NCBI GenBank assembly: GCA_033791545.1
Contig: JASJGL010000062.1
Span: forward strand, 56,310-120,309
DNA length: 64,000 bases
Origin: Antarcticimicrobium sp033791545
GTDB lineage: Bacteria; Pseudomonadota; Alphaproteobacteria; Rhodobacterales; Rhodobacteraceae
Direction of reading: 5' to 3'
Part shown: positions 27,155-36,181 of the stretch, piece by piece
Layout of the letters: each line of letters begins with the position of its first letter
How positions within the stretch are numbered: the first letter of the stretch is position 1
Notes under the pieces: generated by a model
The model's input: the letters and a program-made list of their open reading frames with translations, nothing else
Told to the model about the DNA's origin: nothing
The model's database searches: none
Translations under genes and position numbers: made by a program

Positions 27155-27919
27155 GTGACATCTGATATGGCGCGCCTTATGGGGTTGTTTCTGCGGGACG
27201 ATCTGGCGCGCAGGATGTCGATCGTGATGCTCTGCGCCACTCTGGCCATCATCGCGATCTTTTATGTCTCGGGGTTCTGGGACGCGCAGTCGCGGATCGC
27301 CCATGCCTTCCACCGCAATCTCGGGCTCGGCTGGGATGAGGGCCTCGCGGAAAGCTTCAATCACGGTATGGCCTTTGTGGCCGCCTTCCTGCTGCTGCTC
27401 TGCTATTTGCAGACGCGGGGGCGGGTCTTTGTGTTTCTGACCGCGCTCTATGCCTATATCTGGGTCGATGACTCCGCGCAGTACCATGAACGCGTAGGGG
27501 AGAAGCTGGGCGAGGCACTGCAGATCCCCGAGATGTTTGGCATTGGCCGACAGCAATATGGCGAATTTCTGGCCTGGGCCTTTGCGGGCGGGGTTTTGTT
27601 TCTGTTGCTGCTGTGGGCTTGGCGGCGGCGTCGCCCGGGCGATGCCGGGATCCTGTTGTCGTTCTTTCTGTGTTTTGTCCTGCTGGTCGTTTGTGGCATC
27701 TTCGTCGACACGCTGCACGGGCTTGTGCCGGGGCGGTTTGACGAGATCATGCAGGTGTTCGAGGATGGCGGAGAAATGGTTGCGGTCACACTTGGCGCCG
27801 CGCTGTCCCTTGGCGTTTCGCGCAATCTTGCAGCCTATTATGCCGGCGCGGCCGAGGCAGAGGAGCGGGCCCCCTGCACGGATAGGGGCGCGCGGATAGG
27901 GGGGGCGGCCCGCCCCTGA
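27155..27919 (+). CDS. multi-pass membrane protein of unknown function
   Basis: Up to 254 residues with five or six hydrophobic helices (MSIVMLCATLAIIAIFYVSGF; FVAAFLLLLCYL; FLTALYAYIWVDD; FLAWAFAGGVLFLLLLWAW; LLSFFLCFVLLVVCGIF). The polar segments contain conserved-looking acidic and His residues (DDSAQYHERVGE, FEDGGEMVAV) that could bind a metal or haem, but that is a guess. The start is uncertain: GTG 27155 or ATG 27167, neither with a good ribosome binding site. No neighbour hints at its job. Confidence 0.6.
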   Translation: MTSDMARLMGLFLRDDLARRMSIVMLCATLAIIAIFYVSGFWDAQSRIAHAFHRNLGLGWDEGLAESFNHGMAFVAAFLLLLCYLQTRGRVFVFLTALYAYIWVDDSAQYHERVGEKLGEALQIPEMFGIGRQQYGEFLAWAFAGGVLFLLLLWAWRRRRPGDAGILLSFFLCFVLLVVCGIFVDTLHGLVPGRFDEIMQVFEDGGEMVAVTLGAALSLGVSRNLAAYYAGAAEAEERAPCTDRGARIGGAARP

Positions 27920-27965
27920 GGTCCGTTTCCGGGCCAGAGGGACGCGCCGCCGTCGTCCGGGCGTC

Positions 27966-29360
27966 TTAGCCCGCCTTTGTCAGCGCCTCCAGCACCCGCG
28001 CCCAGCTGCGAATGCCCTTGTGAAAGCTTTTCACGTCGTATTTCTCGTTCGGGCTGTGGATCGCGTCGTCATCATTGGCAAACCCGATCAGCATCGCGTC
28101 CATGTCGAGCACCGATTTGAAGAACCCGGCGATCGGGATCGATCCGCCCATGCCGGTGAACACCGCCTCGCGCTCCCATTCGTCCGAGAGCGCGCCGCGC
28201 GCGGCCTCGAATTCCGGGCGTTCAATGTTCATCACAGGCGCGGGCGAGCCTTCCAGATCCTGATCCCAGCTGACTTTGGCGTCGGTGGAGAGATGGTCCT
28301 CCACATGTTTGCGGATCCGGCTGCGCAGCGCGTCGGGGTCCATGTCGCCCACCAGCCGGCAGGTGATCTTGCAATGCGCCTGGCTCGGGATCACGGTCTT
28401 GGACCCGGCCCCGGTATAGCCGCCCCACATGCCGTTCACTTCCAGCGTCGGGCGCGCCCATTGCTGTTCCAGCGTGGAATAGCCGGTTTCGCCATGTGGC
28501 ATGCTGTAGCCCACGGAATGCAGGTAGTCCGCCTCGTCAAACCCGCAGGTCTGCCACTGGCGCAGCTGCTCGGCGGGCACCTCGTGCACACCTTCATAGA
28601 ACCCCTCGACCGTGACCTTGCCGGTTTCGTCGTCATAGAACGAGGCGACGATGCGGGCCATCTCGCGCAGCGGGTTGAGGCCGGGGCCGCCATAGTGACC
28701 GGAGTGCAGGTCGATGCGCGGGCCGGTGATGGTGAACTCGTCCTTCAACATGCCGCGCAGTTGCGAGGCGATCGAGGGCACGCCGCGCGATACCATCGAA
28801 GTGTCACAGATCAACGCCAGATCCGCCTTCAGCTCCTTTGCGTTGGCCTCCATGAACGGGACCAGCGACGGCGACCCGGATTCTTCCTCGCCCTCGAAGA
28901 AAAAGGTGATCCGGCAGGGCAGGGCACCGTGGATCTCTTTCCACGCGCGGCAGGCTTCGACAAAGGTCATCAACTGGCCCTTGTCATCGCTCGCGCCGCG
29001 GCCGCGGATCACCGGGCCATTCGCGGTGTCTTCGATCTTCGGCTCGAACGGCGGGGCGGTCCACAGATCCAGCGGATCGACCGGCTGCACGTCGTAGTGG
29101 CCATAAAACAGCAAATGCGGCGCGTCGCTGTCGGGATCGCCGACATGGCCCACAACCATCGGATGACCGGGCGTCGTGCGCTTTTCCGCCTCGATACCGA
29201 TGCTGTTGAGATCAGCCACCAGCCAATCGGCCGCCTTGTCGCACTCGGACTTGAAGGCGGGGTCGGTGGAAATGGACTGAATGCGCAGCAGGGTCATCAG
29301 CCGATCGGTCGCCGCCGGCAGGTCAGCATCGATTCGGGCTAGTACGGCATCAAGTGACAT
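27966..29360 (-). CDS. M20-family metallopeptidase (dipeptidase)
   Basis: 464 residues, the length of the large M20 dipeptidases. Zinc ligands and catalytic residues: GHYDVQP, then GRGASDDKGQL, EGEEESGS (catalytic Glu pair), ICDTSM, and a C-terminal His in DDAIHSPNEKY. A lid/dimerisation domain occupies the middle. Cytosolic, no signal peptide. It hydrolyses dipeptides or N-acyl amino acids; specificity cannot be read. Divergent from hemA. Confidence 0.93.
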   Translation of the reverse strand: MSLDAVLARIDADLPAATDRLMTLLRIQSISTDPAFKSECDKAADWLVADLNSIGIEAEKRTTPGHPMVVGHVGDPDSDAPHLLFYGHYDVQPVDPLDLWTAPPFEPKIEDTANGPVIRGRGASDDKGQLMTFVEACRAWKEIHGALPCRITFFFEGEEESGSPSLVPFMEANAKELKADLALICDTSMVSRGVPSIASQLRGMLKDEFTITGPRIDLHSGHYGGPGLNPLREMARIVASFYDDETGKVTVEGFYEGVHEVPAEQLRQWQTCGFDEADYLHSVGYSMPHGETGYSTLEQQWARPTLEVNGMWGGYTGAGSKTVIPSQAHCKITCRLVGDMDPDALRSRIRKHVEDHLSTDAKVSWDQDLEGSPAPVMNIERPEFEAARGALSDEWEREAVFTGMGGSIPIAGFFKSVLDMDAMLIGFANDDDAIHSPNEKYDVKSFHKGIRSWARVLEALTKAG

Positions 29361-29428
29361 CGCATGTCTCCTATAGTGGAATTTGGGGCGAACCTATCAA
29401 CGCGCGCCCCCCTGTCCAGTGCGATCCG

Positions 29429-29442
29429 TTGATTCAGATCAA
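29429..29442. promoter_or_regulatory. FnrL/FNR binding site upstream of hemA
   Basis: TTGATTCAGATCAA, a perfect match to TTGAT-N4-ATCAA. It is centred about 144 bases upstream of the hemA start and nothing else separates them. In Rhodobacter, FnrL is known to control hemA under low oxygen. It also lies 69 bases upstream of the divergent M20 peptidase gene. Confidence 0.8.
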
Positions 29443-29579
29443 GGTTGCGACAAACTAACCGGGGCTAACAGGTTGATCGAAAGATGCGTGATCTTTATGC
29501 ATTCTAGAATACGGTTAACATGCAAGTCTATGAATTCGTCCATCCGGGCCCATTCGGACCAGCCAAAGGGGGAAAGCCG

Positions 29580-30803
29580 GTGACCTACAGCGAGAAGCTA
29601 GATGAGGCGCTCAAACGTCTGCATGATGAGGGACGCTACCGGACCTTTATTGATATCGAACGCCGGAACGGTCATTTCCCGCACGCGATCTGGACCCGCC
29701 CCGATGGCAGCCAGCGCGACATCACCGTCTGGTGCGGCAATGACTATCTTGGCATGGGCCAACACCCGGTCGTGCTGGAAGCCATGCACGAGGCGCTCGA
29801 CGCCGCCGGTGCCGGGTCGGGCGGAACACGCAACATCTCGGGCACAACCGTTTTTCACAAGCGGCTGGAGGCCGAACTGGCCGATCTGCACGGTAAAGAG
29901 GAGGCCCTGGTTTTCACCAGCGCCTATATCGCCAACGACGCCACGCTCTCGACCCTGCCCAAGCTGTTTCCGGGCCTGATCATCTATTCGGACGCGTTGA
30001 ACCACGCCTCGATGATCGAAGGCGTGCGCCGCAACGGCGGAGCCAAGCGCATTTTCCGTCATAACGACGTGGATCACCTGCGCGAATTGCTGGCTGCGGA
30101 CGATCCCAACGCGCCCAAGCTGATTGCCTTTGAATCGGTCTATTCGATGGATGGCGATTTCGGCCCGATCGAGGCGATCTGCGATCTGGCGGACGAGTTC
30201 GGTGCCCTGACCTATCTTGACGAGGTGCACGCGGTCGGCATGTACGGCGCCCGTGGCGCAGGTATCGCTGAACGCGACCGGCTGATGCACCGGCTGGACA
30301 TCATCAACGGCACGCTGGCCAAGGCGTATGGCGTGATGGGCGGCTATATCGCCACCTCGGCCAAGATGGCTGATGCGATCCGCTCCTATGCGCCGGGCTT
30401 CATCTTCACCACCTCTCTGCCGCCGGCAGTCGCGGCGGGTGCGGCGGCCAGTGTTGCGCATCTCAAGCGCGATCAGGATCTGCGCGATCAGCATCAGACC
30501 CAAGCCAAGGTGCTCAAGACCCGGCTCAAGGGGCTGGGCCTGCCGATCATCGATCATGGCTCGCATATCGTGCCGGTGATCGTGGGCGATCCTGTCCACA
30601 CCAAAAAGCTGTCCGACATGCTGCTGGAAAACTACGGCATCTATGTCCAGCCGATCAATTACCCCACCGTCCCGCGCGGAACCGAACGTCTGCGCTTTAC
30701 GCCGTCGCCGGTTCATGGTCCGGGCGAGATGGACACATTGGTCCGCGCGATGGACGAGCTTTGGTCGCACTGTGCGCTGAATCGTGCCGAACTGGCCGGG
30801 TGA
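29580..30803 (+). CDS. hemA: 5-aminolevulinate synthase
   Basis: Condenses glycine and succinyl-CoA to 5-aminolevulinate with PLP, the first haem step in alphaproteobacteria. The GTG start at 29580 gives 407 residues and puts the PLP lysine of GTLAKAYG at position 248, exactly as in Rhodobacter HemA; GGGGGA lies just upstream. Further motifs are GGTRNISGTT, YLDEVHAVG, and a C-terminal PRGTERLRFTPSPVH. A perfect FnrL site lies upstream, so oxygen control is likely. The haem theme returns later in the window with hemN and nnrU. Confidence 0.97.
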   Translation: MTYSEKLDEALKRLHDEGRYRTFIDIERRNGHFPHAIWTRPDGSQRDITVWCGNDYLGMGQHPVVLEAMHEALDAAGAGSGGTRNISGTTVFHKRLEAELADLHGKEEALVFTSAYIANDATLSTLPKLFPGLIIYSDALNHASMIEGVRRNGGAKRIFRHNDVDHLRELLAADDPNAPKLIAFESVYSMDGDFGPIEAICDLADEFGALTYLDEVHAVGMYGARGAGIAERDRLMHRLDIINGTLAKAYGVMGGYIATSAKMADAIRSYAPGFIFTTSLPPAVAAGAAASVAHLKRDQDLRDQHQTQAKVLKTRLKGLGLPIIDHGSHIVPVIVGDPVHTKKLSDMLLENYGIYVQPINYPTVPRGTERLRFTPSPVHGPGEMDTLVRAMDELWSHCALNRAELAG

Positions 30804-30859
30804 GTTCGCGATTTCTGTGCAAACACCTTGTGCTGTGGTAAGTTTGTCGCAAGAACATA

Positions 30860-30890
30860 CCTAGGGGATTCCATGGGCGAATCTCCTAGG
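30860..30890. promoter_or_regulatory. 12-bp inverted repeat between hemA and the RodZ-like gene
   Basis: CCTAGGGGATTC and GAATCTCCTAGG pair over 12 positions (one G-U in RNA) with a 7-base loop. It starts 57 bases after hemA and ends 39 bases before the next start. No T-run follows, so it may be a regulatory hairpin or an operator rather than a terminator. Confidence 0.6.
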
Positions 30891-30928
30891 TGAATGTAAA
30901 AAGCGGCAGGCGGTACGGGGCGGCAGTG

Positions 30929-32104
30929 ATGATTAGGCGCAAAACGCAGCGCAAGGACGGGGCTGAACAGGCCGTCGAGATCAAGGGGTTCGATGATTTC
31001 GAACTCAGGCTCGGCGATCTTATGCGCGGCGAACGGGCGACCATGGGCAAATCGCTGCTGGACGTCCAGCGCGAGTTGCGGATCAAGGCCAGCTATATCG
31101 CCGCCATCGAGAATACCGATCCCGCCGCATTCGATACACCCGGTTTTATTGCTGGCTATGTGCGCTCTTACGCGCGCTACCTGAACATGAACCCGGATCA
31201 GGCCTTTGGGGCTTTTTGCCTCGAAAGCGGATTTTCGGTGGCGCATGGCATGTCGGAGCAGGCCTCTGTCGTCAAATCGCCTCGCATCTCCGGGGCGCCT
31301 GCGACAAAGGGGCCGCGCGATCCCTTTACTGCGCCCAACACGCCCTTTGCGCCCGAAAATGACGGGATATTCAGTCGGATCGAACCGCGCGCCATCGGCT
31401 CTTCGCTGGTATTGCTGTTGCTGATTGGCGGCATCGGATACGGCGGCTGGGCCGTTCTGAAAGAGGTGCAGCAGGTGCAGGTCTCTCCGGTAGAGCAGGT
31501 TCCTGTGGTGCTGAGCGATCTTGACCCGCTGGCTGGTGCCGGGGCTGGAGCTTTCGGCGGCGGCATGAGTGCCCCCAGCGCCGAGGCCCTGGACCGCCTG
31601 TATCGCCCGCAGGCGTTGGAGGTGCCGGTCTTGGTGGCCCGCGATGCGCCGATCTCGACCCTTGATCCGCGCAACGTCGGCACCCTGCGTGCGCCGGACC
31701 TGCCGCAGATACAGACCGCCTCTCTGGCGCTGGGGCCGACCGGAGAATCGGTACCGCAGGTGGTCGAGAATCTAGCGCCGAACCTGACGATGGTGGCTGT
31801 GCGCCCCTCTTGGGTGCGGGTGCGCGCGGCCGATGGGACCGTGATTTTCGAAGGCATCATGGAGAGTGGCCAGACCTACGAAGTACCGGCCACCGAAGAG
31901 CCGCCGACGCTGCGTGCGGGTGAATCCGGTGCGATTTATTTCGCGCTGAATGGCAAGCATTACGGGCCGGTGGGCAACCGGGGTGTGGTCACGTCGAAAC
32001 TTCCGCTCTCGTCGGAAGAAATTTCGGTGCGCTATCAGGTGGCTGATCTGGAGCAGGATCACGACCTTGCCCGTATGGTGGCCGAGGCGCAAACCACCGA
32101 CTAA
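30929..32104 (+). CDS. RodZ-like helix-turn-helix membrane protein
   Basis: 391 residues. N-terminal XRE-type helix-turn-helix (~20-85: LGDLMRGERATMGKSLLDV, AAIENTDPAAFDTPGFIAGYVRSYARYL, the last a hallmark of RodZ), a linker, one membrane segment (~155-172, SSLVLLLLIGGIGYGG), then a periplasmic part ending in a DUF4115-like beta domain (PSWVRVRAADGTVIFEG). RodZ couples MreB to the cell-wall machinery. The ATG at 30929 was preferred to a GTG 39 bases upstream because the family starts shortly before the HTH. Next to ispG, 125 bases downstream. Confidence 0.85.
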   Translation: MIRRKTQRKDGAEQAVEIKGFDDFELRLGDLMRGERATMGKSLLDVQRELRIKASYIAAIENTDPAAFDTPGFIAGYVRSYARYLNMNPDQAFGAFCLESGFSVAHGMSEQASVVKSPRISGAPATKGPRDPFTAPNTPFAPENDGIFSRIEPRAIGSSLVLLLLIGGIGYGGWAVLKEVQQVQVSPVEQVPVVLSDLDPLAGAGAGAFGGGMSAPSAEALDRLYRPQALEVPVLVARDAPISTLDPRNVGTLRAPDLPQIQTASLALGPTGESVPQVVENLAPNLTMVAVRPSWVRVRAADGTVIFEGIMESGQTYEVPATEEPPTLRAGESGAIYFALNGKHYGPVGNRGVVTSKLPLSSEEISVRYQVADLEQDHDLARMVAEAQTTD

Positions 32105-32229
32105 TAAACCACTGTTAATAACTTGGGCGCGGCCGCCGATCTGCGGTTGGAGTCTATCGGGCCATTGCGGTGGCGCGACCTGCGGCCTATTTAGACCGTA
32201 TCGGACAGGATCGAATGGACAGGCCCCTC

Positions 32230-33363
32230 ATGTCGCTGAACCACGTGCGCCCGTGGCGCAATATCTATCGCCGAAAATCGCGCCAGATCATGGTTGGGAA
32301 TGTCCCCGTCGGGGGCGATGCCCCGATCACGGTCCAGACCATGACCAATACGCCGACCACGGATGTGGCCGCGACCGTGGCACAGGTGCAGGCGGCGGCA
32401 GAGGCGGGGGCGGATATCGTCCGGGTCTCGGTGCCCGACGAGGCCTCGGCGCGGGCTTTGAAGGAGATCGTCGCGGAAAGCCCGGTGCCGATCGTGGCGG
32501 ATATCCATTTCCACTATCGTCGGGGGATCGAGGCGGCAGAGGCGGGGGCGGCCTGTCTGCGCATCAATCCGGGCAATATCGGCAATCCCGAACGGGTGCG
32601 CGAGGTGATTGCCGCAGCGCGCGATCATGGCTGTTCGATGCGAATCGGAGTGAATGCCGGAAGTCTCGAAAAGCACCTGTTGGAAAAGTATGGCGAGCCC
32701 TGTCCGGAAGCGATGGTCGCCTCTGCGCTTGAGCACATCAGGATATTGGAAGATAACGATTTTCACGAATTCAAAATCAGCGTGAAAGCCTCTGACGTCT
32801 TCCTGTCTGCCGCCGCGTATCAAGGGATTGCCGAGGCGACGGATGCGCCGATTCACCTTGGGATCACCGAGGCGGGCGGGCTGACCTCGGGGACGATCAA
32901 ATCGGCGATCGGCATGGGCAACCTGCTGTGGATGGGGATCGGGGACACGCTGCGGGTGTCGCTTTCGGCGGACCCGATCGAAGAGGTCAAGGTCGGCTAC
33001 GAGATCCTCAAATCGCTGGGGTTGCGCCATCGCGGAGTCAACATCATCTCTTGTCCGTCCTGCGCGCGGCAGGGGTTTGATGTCATCAAAACCGTTGAAT
33101 CGCTTGAGAAAAGACTGGAGCACATCAAGACGCCGATGAGCTTGTCGATTATCGGCTGCGTGGTCAATGGGCCGGGCGAGGCGCTGATGACGGATGTCGG
33201 GTTCACCGGCGGCGGGGCCGGGTCGGGCATGGTCTATTTGGCGGGCAAGGCGAGCCACAAGATGGGCAATGAGCAGATGATCGAGCATATCGTGGAACAG
33301 GTCGAGAAGAAGGCTGCGGCGCTGGATGCGGCGGCTGCGACGGAGGCCGAGGCGGCCGAGTAA
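32230..33363 (+). CDS. ispG: 4-hydroxy-3-methylbut-2-enyl-diphosphate synthase
   Basis: Fe-S enzyme of the non-mevalonate isoprenoid pathway, converting MEcPP to HMBPP. 377 residues from MSLNHVRPWRN. The TIM-barrel part carries GGDAPITVQTMTNTPT and NPGNIG; cluster cysteines are in SCPSCARQGFD and IGCVVNGPGEA. An ATG 15 bases earlier has a slightly better AGGA ribosome site and cannot be excluded. The Ala/Glu-rich C-terminal tail is an ornament. Its neighbour Mrp/ApbC is an Fe-S cluster carrier, which may serve it. Confidence 0.96.
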   Translation: MSLNHVRPWRNIYRRKSRQIMVGNVPVGGDAPITVQTMTNTPTTDVAATVAQVQAAAEAGADIVRVSVPDEASARALKEIVAESPVPIVADIHFHYRRGIEAAEAGAACLRINPGNIGNPERVREVIAAARDHGCSMRIGVNAGSLEKHLLEKYGEPCPEAMVASALEHIRILEDNDFHEFKISVKASDVFLSAAAYQGIAEATDAPIHLGITEAGGLTSGTIKSAIGMGNLLWMGIGDTLRVSLSADPIEEVKVGYEILKSLGLRHRGVNIISCPSCARQGFDVIKTVESLEKRLEHIKTPMSLSIIGCVVNGPGEALMTDVGFTGGGAGSGMVYLAGKASHKMGNEQMIEHIVEQVEKKAAALDAAAATEAEAAE

Positions 33364-33667
33364 CCCCCTTTTTGGGGAGTTCTGGGGTTGTTTCGTACGG
33401 TACAAGACTATCGCAATCCGGCGAAAACGCCGGAATGGGGAGGTTTCGACCTGTTTTGTACAAAGTCCCGAAATTGGCGCTGAAAACCCACCGCGGCGGC
33501 GGCCTGCGGCCTTGTTTCGCGCTGGGCGATCGCATTTCGGATGGTCGCGATCCCCTAAAGACGCATGTCAGACTCGAAATTTGCCATCTGCGGCATTGCG
33601 GGGGCTGGCGGTGCCCGGCCTGCTGGGGCAGAACGATGCGCAACACGGCGAACCAAGGAGCGGGCGA
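33364..33667. other. 304-bp intergenic region between ispG and apbC
   Basis: Holds a short hairpin CCGGC-GAAAAC-GCCGG at 33418-33433 without a T-run, and two copies of a GTACAA-type hexamer (GGTACAAGAC, TTGTACAAAG) about 60 bases apart. No gene. Confidence 0.5.
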
Positions 33668-34729
33668 ATGATCACGCGCGAAGCGGTACTGAAAGAGTTG
33701 AAGACGATAATCGACCCGGTGAGCGGTCAGGATATCGTCAGCGCGGGTCTGGTGCGGGCGCTGGCGGTTGAGGGCGACACGGTGCGCTTTGTGATGGAGA
33801 TCGATCCGAAACAGGCTGGGCCGCTGGAGGTGGTGCGCACCGAGGCCGAGGCGCTGGTCGCGGCGATGCCGGGGGTGGCGAAAGCCTCGGTCCTGATGAC
33901 GGCCCATTCCGAGAAGGCGCCGCCGGATCTCAAGGCCGCCGCCAAGCCGAAACCGGCGGGACCGCAGGCGGTGCCCGGCGTCAAACATATCGTTGCGATT
34001 GCCTCGGGCAAGGGCGGGGTGGGCAAATCCACCGTGGCCGCGAATCTGGCCGTCGCGCTGGCTGCTGAGGGCAAGAAAGTCGGGCTGCTGGACGCCGATA
34101 TCTATGGCCCGTCGCAGCCGCGCATGATGGGGGTGACCAAACGCCCTGCCAGCCCGGATGGCAAGACGATCATTCCGTTGCAGGCGCATGGCGTCACCAT
34201 GATGTCGATCGGGTTGATGATGCAGGAAGGGCAGGCGGTGATCTGGCGCGGTCCGATGCTGATGGGGGCCTTGCAGCAGATGATGACCCAGGTCGCCTGG
34301 GGCGAGCTGGACGTGCTGCTGATCGATCTGCCGCCGGGTACCGGCGACGTGCAATTGACGCTGAGCCAGAAATTCCAGGTCGATGGCGCGGTGATCGTCT
34401 GCACCCCGCAGGACGTGGCCTTGCTGGATGCGCGTAAGGGCATCGACATGTTCCGCCAGCTCAAGACCCCGGTGCTGGGCATGATTGAAAACATGTCCAC
34501 CCATGTCTGTTCCAACTGCGGCCATGAAGAGCATCTGTTCGGTCATGGCGGCGTCAAGGTCGAGGCGGAAAAGCTGGGGGTGCCGCTGTTGGCGGAAATC
34601 CCGCTGCATCTGGATATCCGGCTTTCGGGCGATGCGGGCGTGCCGGTCGCGGCCTCCAAGCCTGACAGCGCGCAGGCGGCGGCGTTCCGTGAGGTGGCGC
34701 GCAAGCTGATTGATCAAGGCGTGGTGTAA
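33668..34729 (+). CDS. apbC: Mrp/ApbC-family iron-sulfur cluster carrier ATPase
   Basis: 353 residues. N-terminal MIP18/DUF59-like domain (~1-80: VLKELKTIIDPVSGQDIVSAGLV), a short linker, then a deviant Walker-A P-loop GKGGVGKST. IDLPPGTGDVQLTL and the Cys pair VCSNCGHEE (cluster binding) follow. It transfers [4Fe-4S] clusters to target enzymes in the cytosol. ATG at 33668 has AAGGAG 7 bases upstream. The adjacent IspG is a possible client. Confidence 0.95.
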   Translation: MITREAVLKELKTIIDPVSGQDIVSAGLVRALAVEGDTVRFVMEIDPKQAGPLEVVRTEAEALVAAMPGVAKASVLMTAHSEKAPPDLKAAAKPKPAGPQAVPGVKHIVAIASGKGGVGKSTVAANLAVALAAEGKKVGLLDADIYGPSQPRMMGVTKRPASPDGKTIIPLQAHGVTMMSIGLMMQEGQAVIWRGPMLMGALQQMMTQVAWGELDVLLIDLPPGTGDVQLTLSQKFQVDGAVIVCTPQDVALLDARKGIDMFRQLKTPVLGMIENMSTHVCSNCGHEEHLFGHGGVKVEAEKLGVPLLAEIPLHLDIRLSGDAGVPVAASKPDSAQAAAFREVARKLIDQGVV

Positions 34730-34821
34730 GCGCCTTTGGCGGGGCGGGCTGAAGTCGGCCCCGTTGCCTTATGCGACCCTCTGAGGCACCCTTCGCGCGC
34801 GGCTCGCACAGGTGATCGCGT

Positions 34822-35322
34822 CTAGTCCAACCCGAAGAACCCGCCGAACTGGCCGCGTTTATAGATCAGCCCTTGTCCGGGGCGGTGCATGGCGTGCAGC
34901 ACCCGACCAACAAGAATGCTGTGATCGCCGCCCGGGTGGCAGGCCTCGGCCGTGCAGTCAAAGCGCGCCAGACAGCCCGCAAGGATCGGGACGCCATCGG
35001 CGTCGGGCGCCCAGTCGATGGTGGAGAAATCGTTCCCGGTCCGGGCGAAATGGGCCGCGAGCGGCTGTTGCTTTTCACCGATCACATGGATGGCATAGCG
35101 GCGCGCGGTGGCAAAGCTGTCGTGGCGCAAAGAGTGTTTTGCGGCGCACCACAGCACAAGGGCCGGGTCGAGCGAGACCGAGGTAAAGGAACTGGCGGTG
35201 ATCGCCAGTGGCCCGGTCGCGGTGGCGGTGGTGACCACGGTGACGCCGGTGGCGAAACACCCCAGCGCATCGCGAAAGGCGCGGGCGGTGTCGGGGCCGG
35301 GGATGAAACGGGTCTCGGTCAT
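34822..35322 (-). CDS. flavin reductase domain protein
   Basis: 166 residues, the size of a stand-alone flavin reductase-like (FMN-binding split barrel) protein. Motifs: FATGVTVVTT, ITASSFTSVSLDPALVLWCAAK, FAVHVI-type strand (YAIHVIGEKQ), and a final GGDHSILVGRV. These enzymes pass reduced FMN to a monooxygenase partner; none is adjacent. ATG at 35322 fits the family N-terminus; a GTG 21 bases earlier is also in frame. Confidence 0.88.
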   Translation of the reverse strand: MTETRFIPGPDTARAFRDALGCFATGVTVVTTATATGPLAITASSFTSVSLDPALVLWCAAKHSLRHDSFATARRYAIHVIGEKQQPLAAHFARTGNDFSTIDWAPDADGVPILAGCLARFDCTAEACHPGGDHSILVGRVLHAMHRPGQGLIYKRGQFGGFFGLD

Positions 35323-35451
35323 CTGCTTGCGCGCCTTTGTCACAGGACATCTGTCACAGGGGAGTCAGGTGCCACGGACCGGCGCGATTGTCCATGCCCC
35401 CGGGGGGAGGAGGGGCCGGTCCGCGTTGGTTGCGGCCCGGCCCCGGATTGT

Positions 35452-36171
35452 TCAGGCGGTTGCGGCCTTGACGATCCCGGCCATGGCGGTGGCGATGGCG
35501 TCGATCTCGCCCATGGCGTCGATCTTTTTCAGCACGCCCTTGCCGTCGTAATAGGCGATGAGCGGGGCGGTCTGGTCGTGATAGGCCTCCAGCCGGCTGG
35601 CCACGGTTTCGGCGTTGTCGTCTGGGCGGCGGGTCATTTCAGTGCCGCCACATTTGTCGCAGACGCCCGCAGTGGTGGGGGTCTTGAAGCTGTCGTGATA
35701 GCCTTCGCCGCAATTGGCGCAGGTATAGCGCCCGGCGACGCGGGCGACCATGGCGTTGTCGTCCACCTCAAGGCTGATGGCAGCGTTGATCTTTTGGCCG
35801 CTCTCGGCGAGCAGATCATCAAGCGCCTCGGCCTGTACGGTGGTGCGGGGGAAGCCGTCGAGGATCACCCCCTTGGCGCAATCGGCATCGGCGAGACGGT
35901 CGCGCAGGATGGCGATGACGATCTCGTCGCTGACCAGCTGGCCGGCTTCCATCACCGCCTTGGCGGCCTGCCCTGCCTTGGTACCCGCCGCCACGGCGGC
36001 GCGCAGCAGATCCCCGGTGGAGAGCTGCACAAGGCCGAAGGCCTGTTCCAGCATGCGGGCCTGAGTGCCCTTGCCGGCGCCCGGAGGCCCCAGCAAGATC
36101 AGCACGGCGGGGATGGTGTTTGCGGTGGTGGGTGTCGCGGTGGTGGGGGTCACGCGTGTGGCTCCGTCCAT
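35452..36171 (-). CDS. adk: adenylate kinase with zinc LID and N-terminal extension
   Basis: Catalyses 2 ADP = ATP + AMP. 239 residues. Walker A LLGPPGAGKGTQ, AMP site LSTGDLLRAAV, DGFPRT, and a LID with CANC...CDKC, the structural zinc site of long-type enzymes. The first ~20 residues, rich in Thr/Pro/Ala, precede the usual start. They are probably translated, since GGAG sits 7 bases before this ATG and overlaps the acs stop region. The gene lies 10 bases after acs, whose product makes AMP; coupled AMP recycling is the likely reason. Roseobacters normally have another adk in the ribosomal-protein cluster, so this could be a second copy (inference). Confidence 0.93.
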   Translation of the reverse strand: MDGATRVTPTTATPTTANTIPAVLILLGPPGAGKGTQARMLEQAFGLVQLSTGDLLRAAVAAGTKAGQAAKAVMEAGQLVSDEIVIAILRDRLADADCAKGVILDGFPRTTVQAEALDDLLAESGQKINAAISLEVDDNAMVARVAGRYTCANCGEGYHDSFKTPTTAGVCDKCGGTEMTRRPDDNAETVASRLEAYHDQTAPLIAYYDGKGVLKKIDAMGEIDAIATAMAGIVKAATA

Positions 36172-36181
36172 CGAAGGCTCC

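Noticed and set aside
33418..33433. CCGGC-GAAAAC-GCCGG hairpin as ispG terminator
   Set aside because: Only 5 bp and no T-run; insufficient for an intrinsic terminator call.
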